Source of the DNA: an uncultured Erysipelotrichaceae bacterium
Lineage (GTDB): Bacteria; Bacillota_I; Bacilli_A; Erysipelotrichales; Coprobacillaceae
Assembly (NCBI GenBank): GCA_900544435.1
Contig: UQVG01000107.1
Span: 1-6,854 of the forward strand
Length of the DNA stretch: 6,854 nucleotides
Direction: 5' to 3'
Part shown: piece after piece, positions 1 through 5,495 of the stretch
How positions within the stretch are numbered: the stretch's first letter is position 1
Layout of the letters: every line of letters begins with the position of its first letter
Program-made: the position numbers and the translations under genes
Notes under the pieces: generated by a model
The model's input: only the letters and a program-made list of their open reading frames with translations
What the model was told of the DNA's origin: nothing
Databases searched by the model: none

Positions 1-1
1 A

Positions 2-100
2 ACCTCACGTATTTTAAACCAACTTATCGATCAACATTTTCTTTTTTATCAAGACAAGCATTTCGTTTTACAAGCTCAACAAAAAAATATCTATCATTAA
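2..100 (+). CDS. C-terminal end of a probable Crp/Fnr-type regulator (partial)
   Basis: An open frame runs in from the left edge and gives 32 residues before a TAA at 98-100. It begins TSRILNQLIDQHFLFYQDKH and ends in NIYH. The pattern (a TSR turn, a Leu-rich recognition-type helix, then a short Tyr/Lys beta wing) fits the end of a Crp/Fnr winged helix, where the usual form is SR..L.R.L..L...G.I.....I. The stop sits directly before a hairpin terminator, which supports a real gene end. Only the last seventh or so of such a protein would be visible, so the family call is tentative; another winged-helix family is possible. A perfect Crp/Fnr-type palindrome at 3086-3101, in front of the converging operon, makes the assignment more attractive. 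Confidence 0.5.
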   Translation, partial: TSRILNQLIDQHFLFYQDKHFVLQAQQKNIYH

Positions 101-128
101 AACATCACCTCGTTCGAAGTGATGTTTT
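99..128. terminator. bidirectional intrinsic terminator between converging genes
   Basis: A 10-bp perfect stem (AAAACATCAC at 99-108, GTGATGTTTT at 119-128) closes a 10-base loop. On the plus strand it is followed by a run of five T. On the minus strand the 3' arm ends in TTTTA. It lies between the plus-strand stop at 100 and the minus-strand dehydrogenase stop at 132-134, so it can serve both. Confidence 0.8.
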
Positions 129-131
129 TGA

Positions 132-1016
132 TTAGATTTCTAAATTTAAAACGTCTTTAATATGTTCGATTGGCATTTCTTTTCCAGTCCATAATTTGAA
201 AGCTTCTGCACCTTGATAAAGCATCATTCCTTCACCATTGATTGCTTTTTTAACGCCAAATTCTCTTGCAACTCTTAAAAGTTCTGTTTCTTTAGGAGCA
301 TATACAGTATCAGCAACATAAAGATCTTTTCTTAAATAAGAGGCATCTGGTAAAACCATTTGTCCTTCTAGTGGTTTCATTCCTACCCCTGTTTCATTAA
401 CAAATAAGTAAGATTCTTCGATTTCTCTTCTTAATGCTTCATGATCTGCTAGATCAAAGACTTGGGCTTTGGCTTTTGTATTTTCATTGATATTTTTACA
501 ATTTGTAAGAGCTTGTTGATAAAATTCATCTTGTCGATTAAAGATTGAAATTTCAGCAACACCATCTAAAGCCGCTTGAATTTCAATTGCAGTAGCTGCA
601 CCACCAGCTCCTACGATCGTTATTTTTTTACCAAGAGGATCAATTCCACTTTCTTTTAACCCTCTCATAAAACCAACACCATCAGTTGTTGTTCCAGTTA
701 AAACACCATTATCATTAATAACCGTATTAACAGCTTGACACATCTTAGCAACTGGTGTTAAATGATCCAAATATTTAACAATCGTTGTTTTATTAGGCAT
801 GGAAACATTCCATCCTCTAACCTTCATTGCTTTTAAACCTTCTACTGTTTTTTCTAAGTTATGATGATCTACTTCAAAACACATATAACAATAATCAAGT
901 CCTAATTTAGCAAAGGCTTCATTATGCATTGTTGGACTTTTAGAATGTCTAATTGGATAAGCAATCAATCCAATAAGTTCTGTATGTCCTGTTACTCTTT
1001 CTGTAATTTCTGCCAT
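132..1016 (-). CDS. ydiB: quinate/shikimate dehydrogenase, YdiB-type (AroE family)
   Basis: A 294-residue NAD(P)-dependent dehydrogenase that interconverts 3-dehydroshikimate and shikimate, and if truly YdiB-like also 3-dehydroquinate and quinate, in the cytoplasm. Substrate-site motifs are present: RHSKSP with Ser25 and Ser27, NVSMPNK with the catalytic Lys76, and TTTDG with the catalytic Asp112. The Rossmann loop GAGGA is at 136-140, followed by NRQDEF at 160-165. That segment, plus NENT, DLAD, VGMKPLE and YQGAEAFKLWTGK, resembles E. coli YdiB (288 residues) as I remember it more than biosynthetic AroE. YdiB's mixed R/D cofactor pocket accepts both NAD and NADP. An oddity is that the usual N of G-x-N-T-D is Thr110. 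The gene is second in an operon, 13 bases after the oxidoreductase. A biosynthetic AroE role cannot be excluded. Confidence 0.9.
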   Translation of the reverse strand: MAEITERVTGHTELIGLIAYPIRHSKSPTMHNEAFAKLGLDYCYMCFEVDHHNLEKTVEGLKAMKVRGWNVSMPNKTTIVKYLDHLTPVAKMCQAVNTVINDNGVLTGTTTDGVGFMRGLKESGIDPLGKKITIVGAGGAATAIEIQAALDGVAEISIFNRQDEFYQQALTNCKNINENTKAKAQVFDLADHEALRREIEESYLFVNETGVGMKPLEGQMVLPDASYLRKDLYVADTVYAPKETELLRVAREFGVKKAINGEGMMLYQGAEAFKLWTGKEMPIEHIKDVLNLEI

Positions 1017-1025
1017 TTTAATTTT

Positions 1026-1031
1026 CCCCCT
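1026..1031 (-). promoter_or_regulatory. Shine-Dalgarno of the dehydrogenase, overlapping the upstream stop
   Basis: On the minus strand AGGGGG lies 9 bases before the ATG at 1014-1016 and shares bases with the TAG stop (1030-1032) of the preceding gene. This favours translational coupling, so the frame that finally terminates here matters for dehydrogenase expression. Confidence 0.7.
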
Positions 1032-3026
1032 ATAACAATTCTTTTTGTTTTAATAAATGAATGATATTTCTTGCTTCTTGTGTTCCTTCAATAATACGTC
1101 TTGCTCTTTTACAATCCCCTATTTCAAGAATATCAACATTTTCTTCTTGATAATAATCTTTAAGTTGTTGATAAAGTGGATTATAAGCTTTCATACCTAG
1201 ACAGATAAAACCATAATCAAATGGAATCTTACTTTCTTTTTCATCCTTTTCAACAATAAAATAATCTTCATGAACTTCTTTAAGTTTTGTCGAAGTCATT
1301 TGTGTTACATGATGTTTTTCCATCATTTCTTTTGTTTGTGATTTGGTTACAGGATCTAAATCTCGTCCAATTTGATCCATCATTTCAATAATTGTTGGAG
1401 ACGCTCCTCTATTAGCAAAATACTCTGCTACATCTAAACCAACAGCACCCCCACCAACAATAACAATTTCTTTATTCGTTGCATCTTGAGGATAAAGATC
1501 AAGATGATTCATAAATTTGTCAATACTGCTTACTTTATTATTTTCTAAATCAATATTTTCTTTTAAACCTTGAATTGGTGGAAGTAAGGGTTTCGACCCA
1601 GTCGCTACCACAATAATATCTGGTTTAAAATTATCTACAAATTCGCTTGTTGCTTCAACACCTTTTAAAATAAAGAGATCATGAAGTTTTTTGGCACGAT
1701 GTTCTAAATATTTTGGAAAATGAGCCACACGATATTTTTCAGGAATTTGACTAATTTGTCTTGCAAGTCCCCCAAGTTCTTTTTCTTTTTCAATCAAGAA
1801 AGTTGTACATCCTACTTCAGAAGCTGTACAAGCTGCTTCTAATCCCGCTGTTCCACCGCCAATAACCACAACATTTGTTGGTTTATTAACTTTTAATTTT
1901 TTATAAGCATCATCATAAAAAACATCTGGGTTGACTGTACAACGAATCGGTCTATTTAAGCCAATACGATGCCCTGCACAACCGATGTTACAAGAAATGC
2001 ATTGACGGATTTCTTGGATTTGTCCTATTTTTACTTTATGTGGCCAACTTGGATCAGCAATTGTTTGTCTTCCCATCCCAATTAAATCTGCATCTTGTTT
2101 TTCTAAAATATCAACAGCAACTTTTGGATTTCTAATATTTCCTGTTGTCATGACAACTTGATGAGGAAAAGCTTTTTTTACTTCACTTGCCATATAGCTA
2201 CGCCATCCATCAGGATAATAATTGGCATCTATTTGTTTATGAATAGAATCACTTAATCCAGCAGAAACATCAATCATATCAACTTCTTGTTCAAAATATT
2301 TAAGTAATTCTATTGAGTCTTTTAAAGTATTTCCTCCTTCTAAAAATTCATCTGCGGAAATTCTTATGATAATAGGGAATTGTGTACCTACTGCTTTCCT
2401 TACTTTTTCAACAATAATGCGTGCAAAACGTGCTCTGTTTTCATAACTTCCCCCAAATTCATCTGTTCGTTTATTTGTAAGTGGCGATAAAAATTGAGAA
2501 ATCAAATAAGAATGCCCAGCATGAATTTCTACTGCATCAAAACCAATAGTTTGTGCTCTTTTAGCAGCCATTGCATAATCATCTGCAATACTATAAATTT
2601 CTTCTACCGTTAATGCACGAGGAATTGCTCCACCTTCCTTATTAGCAACAGCACTGGCAGAAACAGGTTGCATTCCAATACGACTTTCCATCGCGCTGGC
2701 TCCTGCATGATTTAATTGAATTGCTATCTTTGTTCCATATTGATGAATCGTTTCACAAAGTTTATATAGGCGAGGAATATAATTATCAGCATCTATACGA
2801 AGTTGTGTTGTTCCATTACTTCCTTCTGGATATTTCACACAAGCATTTTCTACAATTAAAAGACCATAGCCTCCTTTAGCACGTCTTTCATAATAATCCA
2901 TATGTAAAAACTCATTTCACCATTTTGTTCACCAAAGTTTGTTCCCATTGGTGTCATGACTAATCGATTATCTAAAGTCATATTTTTAATAGTGATTGGT
3001 TCAAATAATTTTTTATATTGATTCAT
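1030..3026 (-). pseudogene. FadH/BaiH-type NADH:flavin oxidoreductase (old yellow enzyme), frameshifted
   Basis: This gene would encode a cytoplasmic FMN, 4Fe-4S and FAD enzyme that reduces activated C=C bonds with NAD(P)H. It reads in two frames: 3026 to about 2905 gives the N-terminus (KLFEPITIKNM, TPMGTNFGEQNGEMSF), and 2901 to 1030 gives the rest. Adding one base at the A5 run 2906-2910 joins them as SFLHMDYYERR and yields 665 residues, the usual family length (E. coli FadH is 672). In that numbering: TIM barrel 1-330 with HAGHSYLISQFLSP at 169-182 and active-site Tyr174; Fe-S cysteines 343, 346, 350 and 363; dinucleotide loops GGGTAG at 390 and GGGAVG at 525. Related enzymes include dienoyl-CoA, enoate and bile-acid enone reductases; the substrate cannot be told here. 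All other motifs look intact, so the break is recent or a sequencing error. Confidence 0.85.
2906..2910 (-). other. frameshift site in the oxidoreductase gene (A5/T5 homopolymer)
   Basis: The minus strand reads GAG-TTTTT-ACATATG. With five T the upstream frame goes on as FYIWIIMKDV to a stop at 2856-2858. With six T it becomes SFLHMDYYERRAKGG, which matches the family. The change is therefore equivalent to loss of one T. An ATG at 2899-2901 lies just after it in the correct frame, but no good ribosome binding site precedes that ATG. Confidence 0.85.
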
Positions 3027-3034
3027 ATCATCAT

Positions 3035-3039
3035 CCTCC
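3035..3039 (-). promoter_or_regulatory. Shine-Dalgarno that fixes the oxidoreductase start at 3026
   Basis: GGAGG on the minus strand ends 8 bases before the ATG at 3024-3026 (MNQYKKLFEP). An earlier in-frame ATG at 3039-3041 overlaps this GGAGG and would add the non-conserved MEDDD, so 3026 is preferred. Confidence 0.8.
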
Positions 3040-3074
3040 ATCGATTAATTCTAACAAAGAAAAAATAAGAGATA

Positions 3075-3102
3075 AATATAAAAAGTGTGACATATATCAC
3101 AA
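3075..3102 (-). promoter_or_regulatory. probable promoter of the oxidoreductase-dehydrogenase operon
   Basis: On the minus strand a -35-like TTGTGA (3097-3102) and a -10-like TATATT (3075-3080) are separated by 16 bases. The start of transcription would be near 3068, giving a leader of about 40 bases that contains the GGAGG. The -35 element is embedded in the palindrome at 3086-3101. Confidence 0.5.
3086..3101. promoter_or_regulatory. Crp/Fnr-type palindromic operator TGTGA-N6-TCACA
   Basis: TGTGACATATATCACA is a perfect match to the half-sites TGTGA and TCACA with a 6-base spacer, the consensus known for E. coli CRP and for Bacillus Fnr. Its centre lies about 25 bases before the inferred transcription start and covers the -35 and spacer, a position more typical of repression than activation. 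A TetR-type dimer could also use such a palindrome, and remains of a probable TetR gene lie next to it. Confidence 0.6.
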
Positions 3103-3138
3103 AAAAGGTATTTCAATTTCTTTCTTGAAATACCTTTT
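3101..3138 (-). terminator. strong intrinsic terminator after the decayed regulator gene
   Basis: A perfect 14-bp stem (3103-3116 with 3125-3138) closes an 8-base loop, and six T follow on the minus strand (A run 3101-3106). The last stop of the decayed reading frame (TGA, 3113-3115) falls inside the hairpin. It insulates the oxidoreductase promoter from transcription coming from the right. The plus-strand arm also ends in TTTT, so it may work both ways. Confidence 0.85.
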
Positions 3139-3584
3139 CTAACGCTTGAATAATCACTTCATGATCTTCTATGGTCTTTATCCCGTAAAAGTAATTGTTC
3201 CAACAAATTCATCATTTTCCTAAAGAGAAAAACGTCTCCATAGATACCATAACTTTCATCATCAATCATATAATCATAAAGATGTGATTGCATACTCTCT
3301 AAAAAGACATATTATGAAGAATGTTTTATTTCATGACAAACTTTTTCTTTTCGTTTTAACCTTGACGTATTTTCTTGTTCACTGTATTCAACAATGATTT
3401 TATTTTTTATAAATAATTCTTGATGCAAAAGGTTTATCATACGCTTTAGTAGCCTCTATGATTTGTTGAATAATTTGACGGTGATATTTTGCTTAAATGT
3501 TTTAAAGCGACATTCTTCTTGTTTTAATATATCATTTTTATTTAGGTGATTTCCCTTATTTACAAAATAGTGATAATTAATCTT
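3113..3584 (-). pseudogene. decayed regulator gene, probably TetR family
   Basis: No intact gene exists here, but protein-like stretches follow each other on the minus strand in changing frames. From 3584: INYHYFVNKG...ILKQEECRFKTFKQNI, which resembles the end of a TetR helix-turn-helix (YHYF.NK..L...I). Next comes RQIIQQIIEATK around 3480-3445. Then, from the ATG at 3440, MINLLHQELFIKNKIIVEYS...HEIKHSS, followed by an in-frame TAA at 3312-3314. The same frame resumes as YVFLESMQSHLYDYM...LLEQLLLRD and stops at 3159-3161. Last, in another frame, IEDHEVIIQALEKVFQE ends at 3113-3115. The distance from the HTH-like part to the end (about 155 codons) fits a TetR protein. The segment before the HTH helix is missing or unrecognisable. 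The family is tentative; the decay is clear. Confidence 0.6.
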
Positions 3585-3690
3585 TCATAGTTCTTTTTTT
3601 CCTTTTTCTTTATCTTATAAATTCTTCCTACCTTTTAAAAGAGACTTTGTCTATTATGGTTTTAAGTTTCGCTTTTCTTTTGAAAATAAT
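3585..3690. other. short non-coding stretch upstream of the decayed regulator
   Basis: Between the regulator remains and the RpiR gene terminator I see no open frame and no recognisable N-terminal HTH. The only structure is TTTCGCTTTT at 3667-3676, which is complementary to the terminator arm at 3694-3703 and could compete with the terminator stem. The missing first 40 or so residues of the decayed gene probably lay here. Confidence 0.4.
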
Positions 3691-3717
3691 AAAAAAAGCG
3701 AAATCATGATTCGCTTT
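3691..3717 (-). terminator. intrinsic terminator of the RpiR-ending operon, overlapping its stop codon
   Basis: An 8-bp stem (3695-3702 with 3710-3717) closes a 7-base loop, and the minus-strand transcript ends in a run of seven T (A run 3691-3697). The TGA stop of the regulator gene (3704-3706) is inside the loop, so coding and termination signals are fused. Confidence 0.8.
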
Positions 3718-4588
3718 CTTTCATAATATCTAAAGAAGAAAAACGTGTTGTTTCACTTTCTTTTGAAATATTTATTCTCTTATTTAAGTTATCATCATAA
3801 TTCAATTCAAAATAACAAGCATATAAAATATCTAAAATAAGTTTTATACTATTTTCGTTAACAAAGCCTCCTATTTTAGAATATAGCTTCTCTCTTGTAG
3901 AAATATTTAAAACAACATCCCCATATTTTCTTAAATCATTATCCCCTAAAGATGTAATAACAATAATCGAAACACCTTTTCTTTTAGCAAGACGTGCAAG
4001 ATGAATCATTGAATCAATCTGACCAGAATAAGAAATCATTAATAAACAATCATCTTCATGAATTAAATTATCCATAAATAATTCTTCTCCAATAATTGGA
4101 CAAATATGAACCATTTTTCCTAAACGATTCATATTTAATTGAAACGTTTGTCCTAATAATAAAGAATAAGAAATCGCTGAAAGATGAATGATATTTGCTT
4201 TTTGTAAAAGTGCAACAGCTTTTTGTAAATCATCGTGTTTTAAAAGAGATAAAGTATCATCTAATGTTTCTTTTGAAAGAGTCGTCATTTTAGAAGCAAT
4301 TGTTTGAATCGTATCATTTTTAGTAAAAGGAAAATTAGGATCAATATGATTAAAATGCGTTAATATATATTTTTGTTCTTCTAAGAAATCTTTTTTAAAT
4401 GATTCATAACCCTCGTAGCCTAATTTTTTAGCAAGTCTAATAATAGTTGCTGGAGAAGTAAATGTTTGATGAGCTAATTCTTGAATAGTCAGTTTCTCTA
4501 TTTCTAATTTTTTATCTAATATATATTGAGCAACTTCTTTTTGAGATGATGATAAATGTATGGTTTCTAATTTTTGTATGATAAACAT
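3704..4588 (-). CDS. MurR/RpiR-family transcriptional regulator with SIS domain
   Basis: A 294-residue DNA-binding regulator; the family usually responds to sugar phosphates bound in the SIS domain. The N-terminal helix-turn-helix domain spans about 1-77, with the HTH at about 34-58 (LTIQELAHQTFTSPATIIRL then KKLGYEGYESFK). After a linker, the SIS domain spans about 118-245 and contains the ligand-site signature ISYSGQ at 185-190 followed by a Rossmann-like strand (VSIIVITS). The tail after about 265 is polar and probably flexible. The ATG is preceded by GAGGAAAG, which begins in the stop codon of the upstream membrane-protein gene 9 bases away, so the two are co-translated. Being last in an operon for membrane electron-transfer proteins is unusual for this family; it may control this operon, a sugar gene elsewhere, or both. 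The ligand cannot be told from sequence. Confidence 0.9.
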   Translation of the reverse strand: MFIIQKLETIHLSSSQKEVAQYILDKKLEIEKLTIQELAHQTFTSPATIIRLAKKLGYEGYESFKKDFLEEQKYILTHFNHIDPNFPFTKNDTIQTIASKMTTLSKETLDDTLSLLKHDDLQKAVALLQKANIIHLSAISYSLLLGQTFQLNMNRLGKMVHICPIIGEELFMDNLIHEDDCLLMISYSGQIDSMIHLARLAKRKGVSIIVITSLGDNDLRKYGDVVLNISTREKLYSKIGGFVNENSIKLILDILYACYFELNYDDNLNKRINISKESETTRFSSLDIMKESES

Positions 4589-4597
4589 TTTCTTTCC

Positions 4598-5122
4598 TCA
4601 TTTCATTTTAATAATTCTTTGACCAATTTTTGTATAAATTATTTCTGATAAAATACCAATTCCTATTCCTGATAAAATACCAAAAATCAACAAATAAGGT
4701 AAGTAATACATAAATACTGTTGAACTAAAAAAGTACATAGCTACTAGAAGTTGTCCAATATTATGAAAAATACCACCTATTATAGAAACAATGATATTTG
4801 AAAATAAACATGTTTTTTTAAATAAAAACATCATTAATAAAGATAAAATACCTCCTGCTAAACTATATAAAAACATATAAAGATTCGTAAAAACCATCGC
4901 AACGATCATTATTCTTAATAAAGTAACTACAAGGGCTTCTTTAAAACCAAAACATAAAAGAAGCGTCAATGTGACAACATTCGCAAGTCCTATTTTAGCT
5001 CCAGGAATGCCTACATAAAAAGGAATCAATGTTTCTATATAACTTAAAATAATAGCTATTGCACAAAATAGAGCTAAATAACAAATTTTTCTAATAGACT
5101 TTTCCATCTTGTTTTTGTTCAT
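4598..5122 (-). CDS. Gx transporter family / HepS1-like integral membrane protein (EetB-like)
   Basis: A 174-residue very hydrophobic protein with about five or six membrane segments (near 12-33, 44-60, 62-80, 83-101, 107-130 and 136-160) and a basic C-terminus. The family signature GAKIGLANVVTL is at 41-52, followed by GFKEALVVTLLR; SLAGGILS (87-94) and GGIFHNIGQL (116-125) are further family glycine motifs. The family was first named heptaprenyl diphosphate synthase component I and is now usually called Gx transporter. Next to a NusG-domain-II gene it corresponds to EetB of the Listeria/Enterococcus extracellular electron transfer locus, which has a role in electron flow across the membrane. 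Its start overlaps the end of the preceding gene by 32 bases. The ATG at 5120-5122 has AAGGA 5 bases before it. A transport or other membrane role remains possible. Confidence 0.85.
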   Translation of the reverse strand: MNKNKMEKSIRKICYLALFCAIAIILSYIETLIPFYVGIPGAKIGLANVVTLTLLLCFGFKEALVVTLLRIMIVAMVFTNLYMFLYSLAGGILSLLMMFLFKKTCLFSNIIVSIIGGIFHNIGQLLVAMYFFSSTVFMYYLPYLLIFGILSGIGIGILSEIIYTKIGQRIIKMK

Positions 5123-5450
5123 TTCCTTCCTTAACTTCTATTACTAAATGATGAGGTAAACAAACAATTGTTGCCCCTTTTTTTTCGATATGCCCTTGTT
5201 TTACACATAATTTATCAGGACACGTTGCTTCTATCATATAAACTTCATGATTTTTTATTTGTACTTTATTTTCATGATCAATATCTATTATTTGATCCTT
5301 ATCTAAAGAATAATAACCATAAACTTCTTTATTTTTTGTTATTTCAATAAAACTCCCTTGTTGTTTAGATTTAAAAAGAAATAAACCACCTATAATTATT
5401 AATATAATAACAAACACAATCAAATCATTTTTAAATGTTTTATTTTTCAT
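5091..5450 (-). CDS. NusG domain II-containing membrane-anchored protein (EetA-like)
   Basis: The protein has 119 residues when started at the ATG at 5448-5450. It has a charged N-terminus, one membrane anchor at about 9-26 and an extracytoplasmic beta-rich domain with the family motifs: VYMIEATCPDKLCVKQGHI (Cys77, Cys82) and IVCLPHHLVIEV (Cys97). These three cysteines and the CLP..L pattern are typical of the DUF1312/NusG-II family. The chosen start has GGAG 7 bases upstream (5458-5461) and begins just before the anchor. The frame stays open further up to 5519, but that would add 23 residues overlapping the divergent gene and its promoter. It is the first gene of the operon with the Gx protein and the RpiR regulator, and in the known electron-transfer loci this pair is adjacent too. 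Confidence 0.85.
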   Translation of the reverse strand: MKNKTFKNDLIVFVIILIIIGGLFLFKSKQQGSFIEITKNKEVYGYYSLDKDQIIDIDHENKVQIKNHEVYMIEATCPDKLCVKQGHIEKKGATIVCLPHHLVIEVKEGNEQKQDGKVY

Positions 5451-5462
5451 CCTTCTACTCCA

Positions 5463-5471
5463 TGATATAAT
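5463..5471 (+). promoter_or_regulatory. extended -10 promoter of the ApbE gene
   Basis: TGATATAAT combines a TG extension with a perfect TATAAT at 5466-5471. The -35 region 17 bases upstream (TTTTTC, 5443-5448) is weak, as is common with extended -10 promoters. Transcription would start near 5477-5478, right at the Shine-Dalgarno, giving a very short leader of about 13 bases. Confidence 0.6.
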
Positions 5472-5495
5472 AAGAAAAAGGAGGTTCCCTATGAA
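5467..5495 (-). promoter_or_regulatory. probable promoter of the NusG-II/Gx/RpiR operon
   Basis: On the minus strand TTCATA (5490-5495) and TATTAT (5467-5472) are 17 bases apart. The -35 lies over the start codon of the divergent ApbE gene, and the -10 overlaps that gene's own -10 on the opposite strand. A start near 5460 would leave only a very short leader holding the GGAG at 5458-5461. Confidence 0.45.
5478..5484 (+). promoter_or_regulatory. strong Shine-Dalgarno of the ApbE gene
   Basis: AAGGAGG lies 6 bases before the ATG at 5491, a near-perfect ribosome binding site that fixes this start. Confidence 0.85.

Noticed and set aside
1..132. Plus-strand frame 1 open from the edge to the TAG at 130-132
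   Set aside because: It reads through the terminator hairpin and overlaps the dehydrogenase stop; frame 2 gives more protein-like sequence and ends just before the hairpin.
2899..2915. Programmed ribosomal frameshift in the oxidoreductase
   Set aside because: A -1 slip would restore the frame, but T-TTT-TAC is not a proper slippery heptamer (the Tyr tRNA would have to re-pair on TTA), and five T is short for transcriptional slippage. I also know of no recoding in this family.
2856..3041. A separate 61-residue minus-strand protein
   Set aside because: Its first 45 residues are the normal N-terminus of the downstream oxidoreductase; the last 20 are out-of-frame translation after the frameshift. 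The MEDDD start also overlaps the Shine-Dalgarno.
3042..3700. Small RNA or riboswitch in the large gap between operons
   Set aside because: The two hairpins are ordinary terminators with U-tracts, and the rest is explained by decayed coding sequence; I saw no riboswitch-like conserved core.
5168..5350. Plus-strand 60-residue open frame
   Set aside because: It lies antisense within the NusG-II gene, has no ribosome binding site and has biased Phe/Leu/Tyr content from A-rich coding on the other strand.
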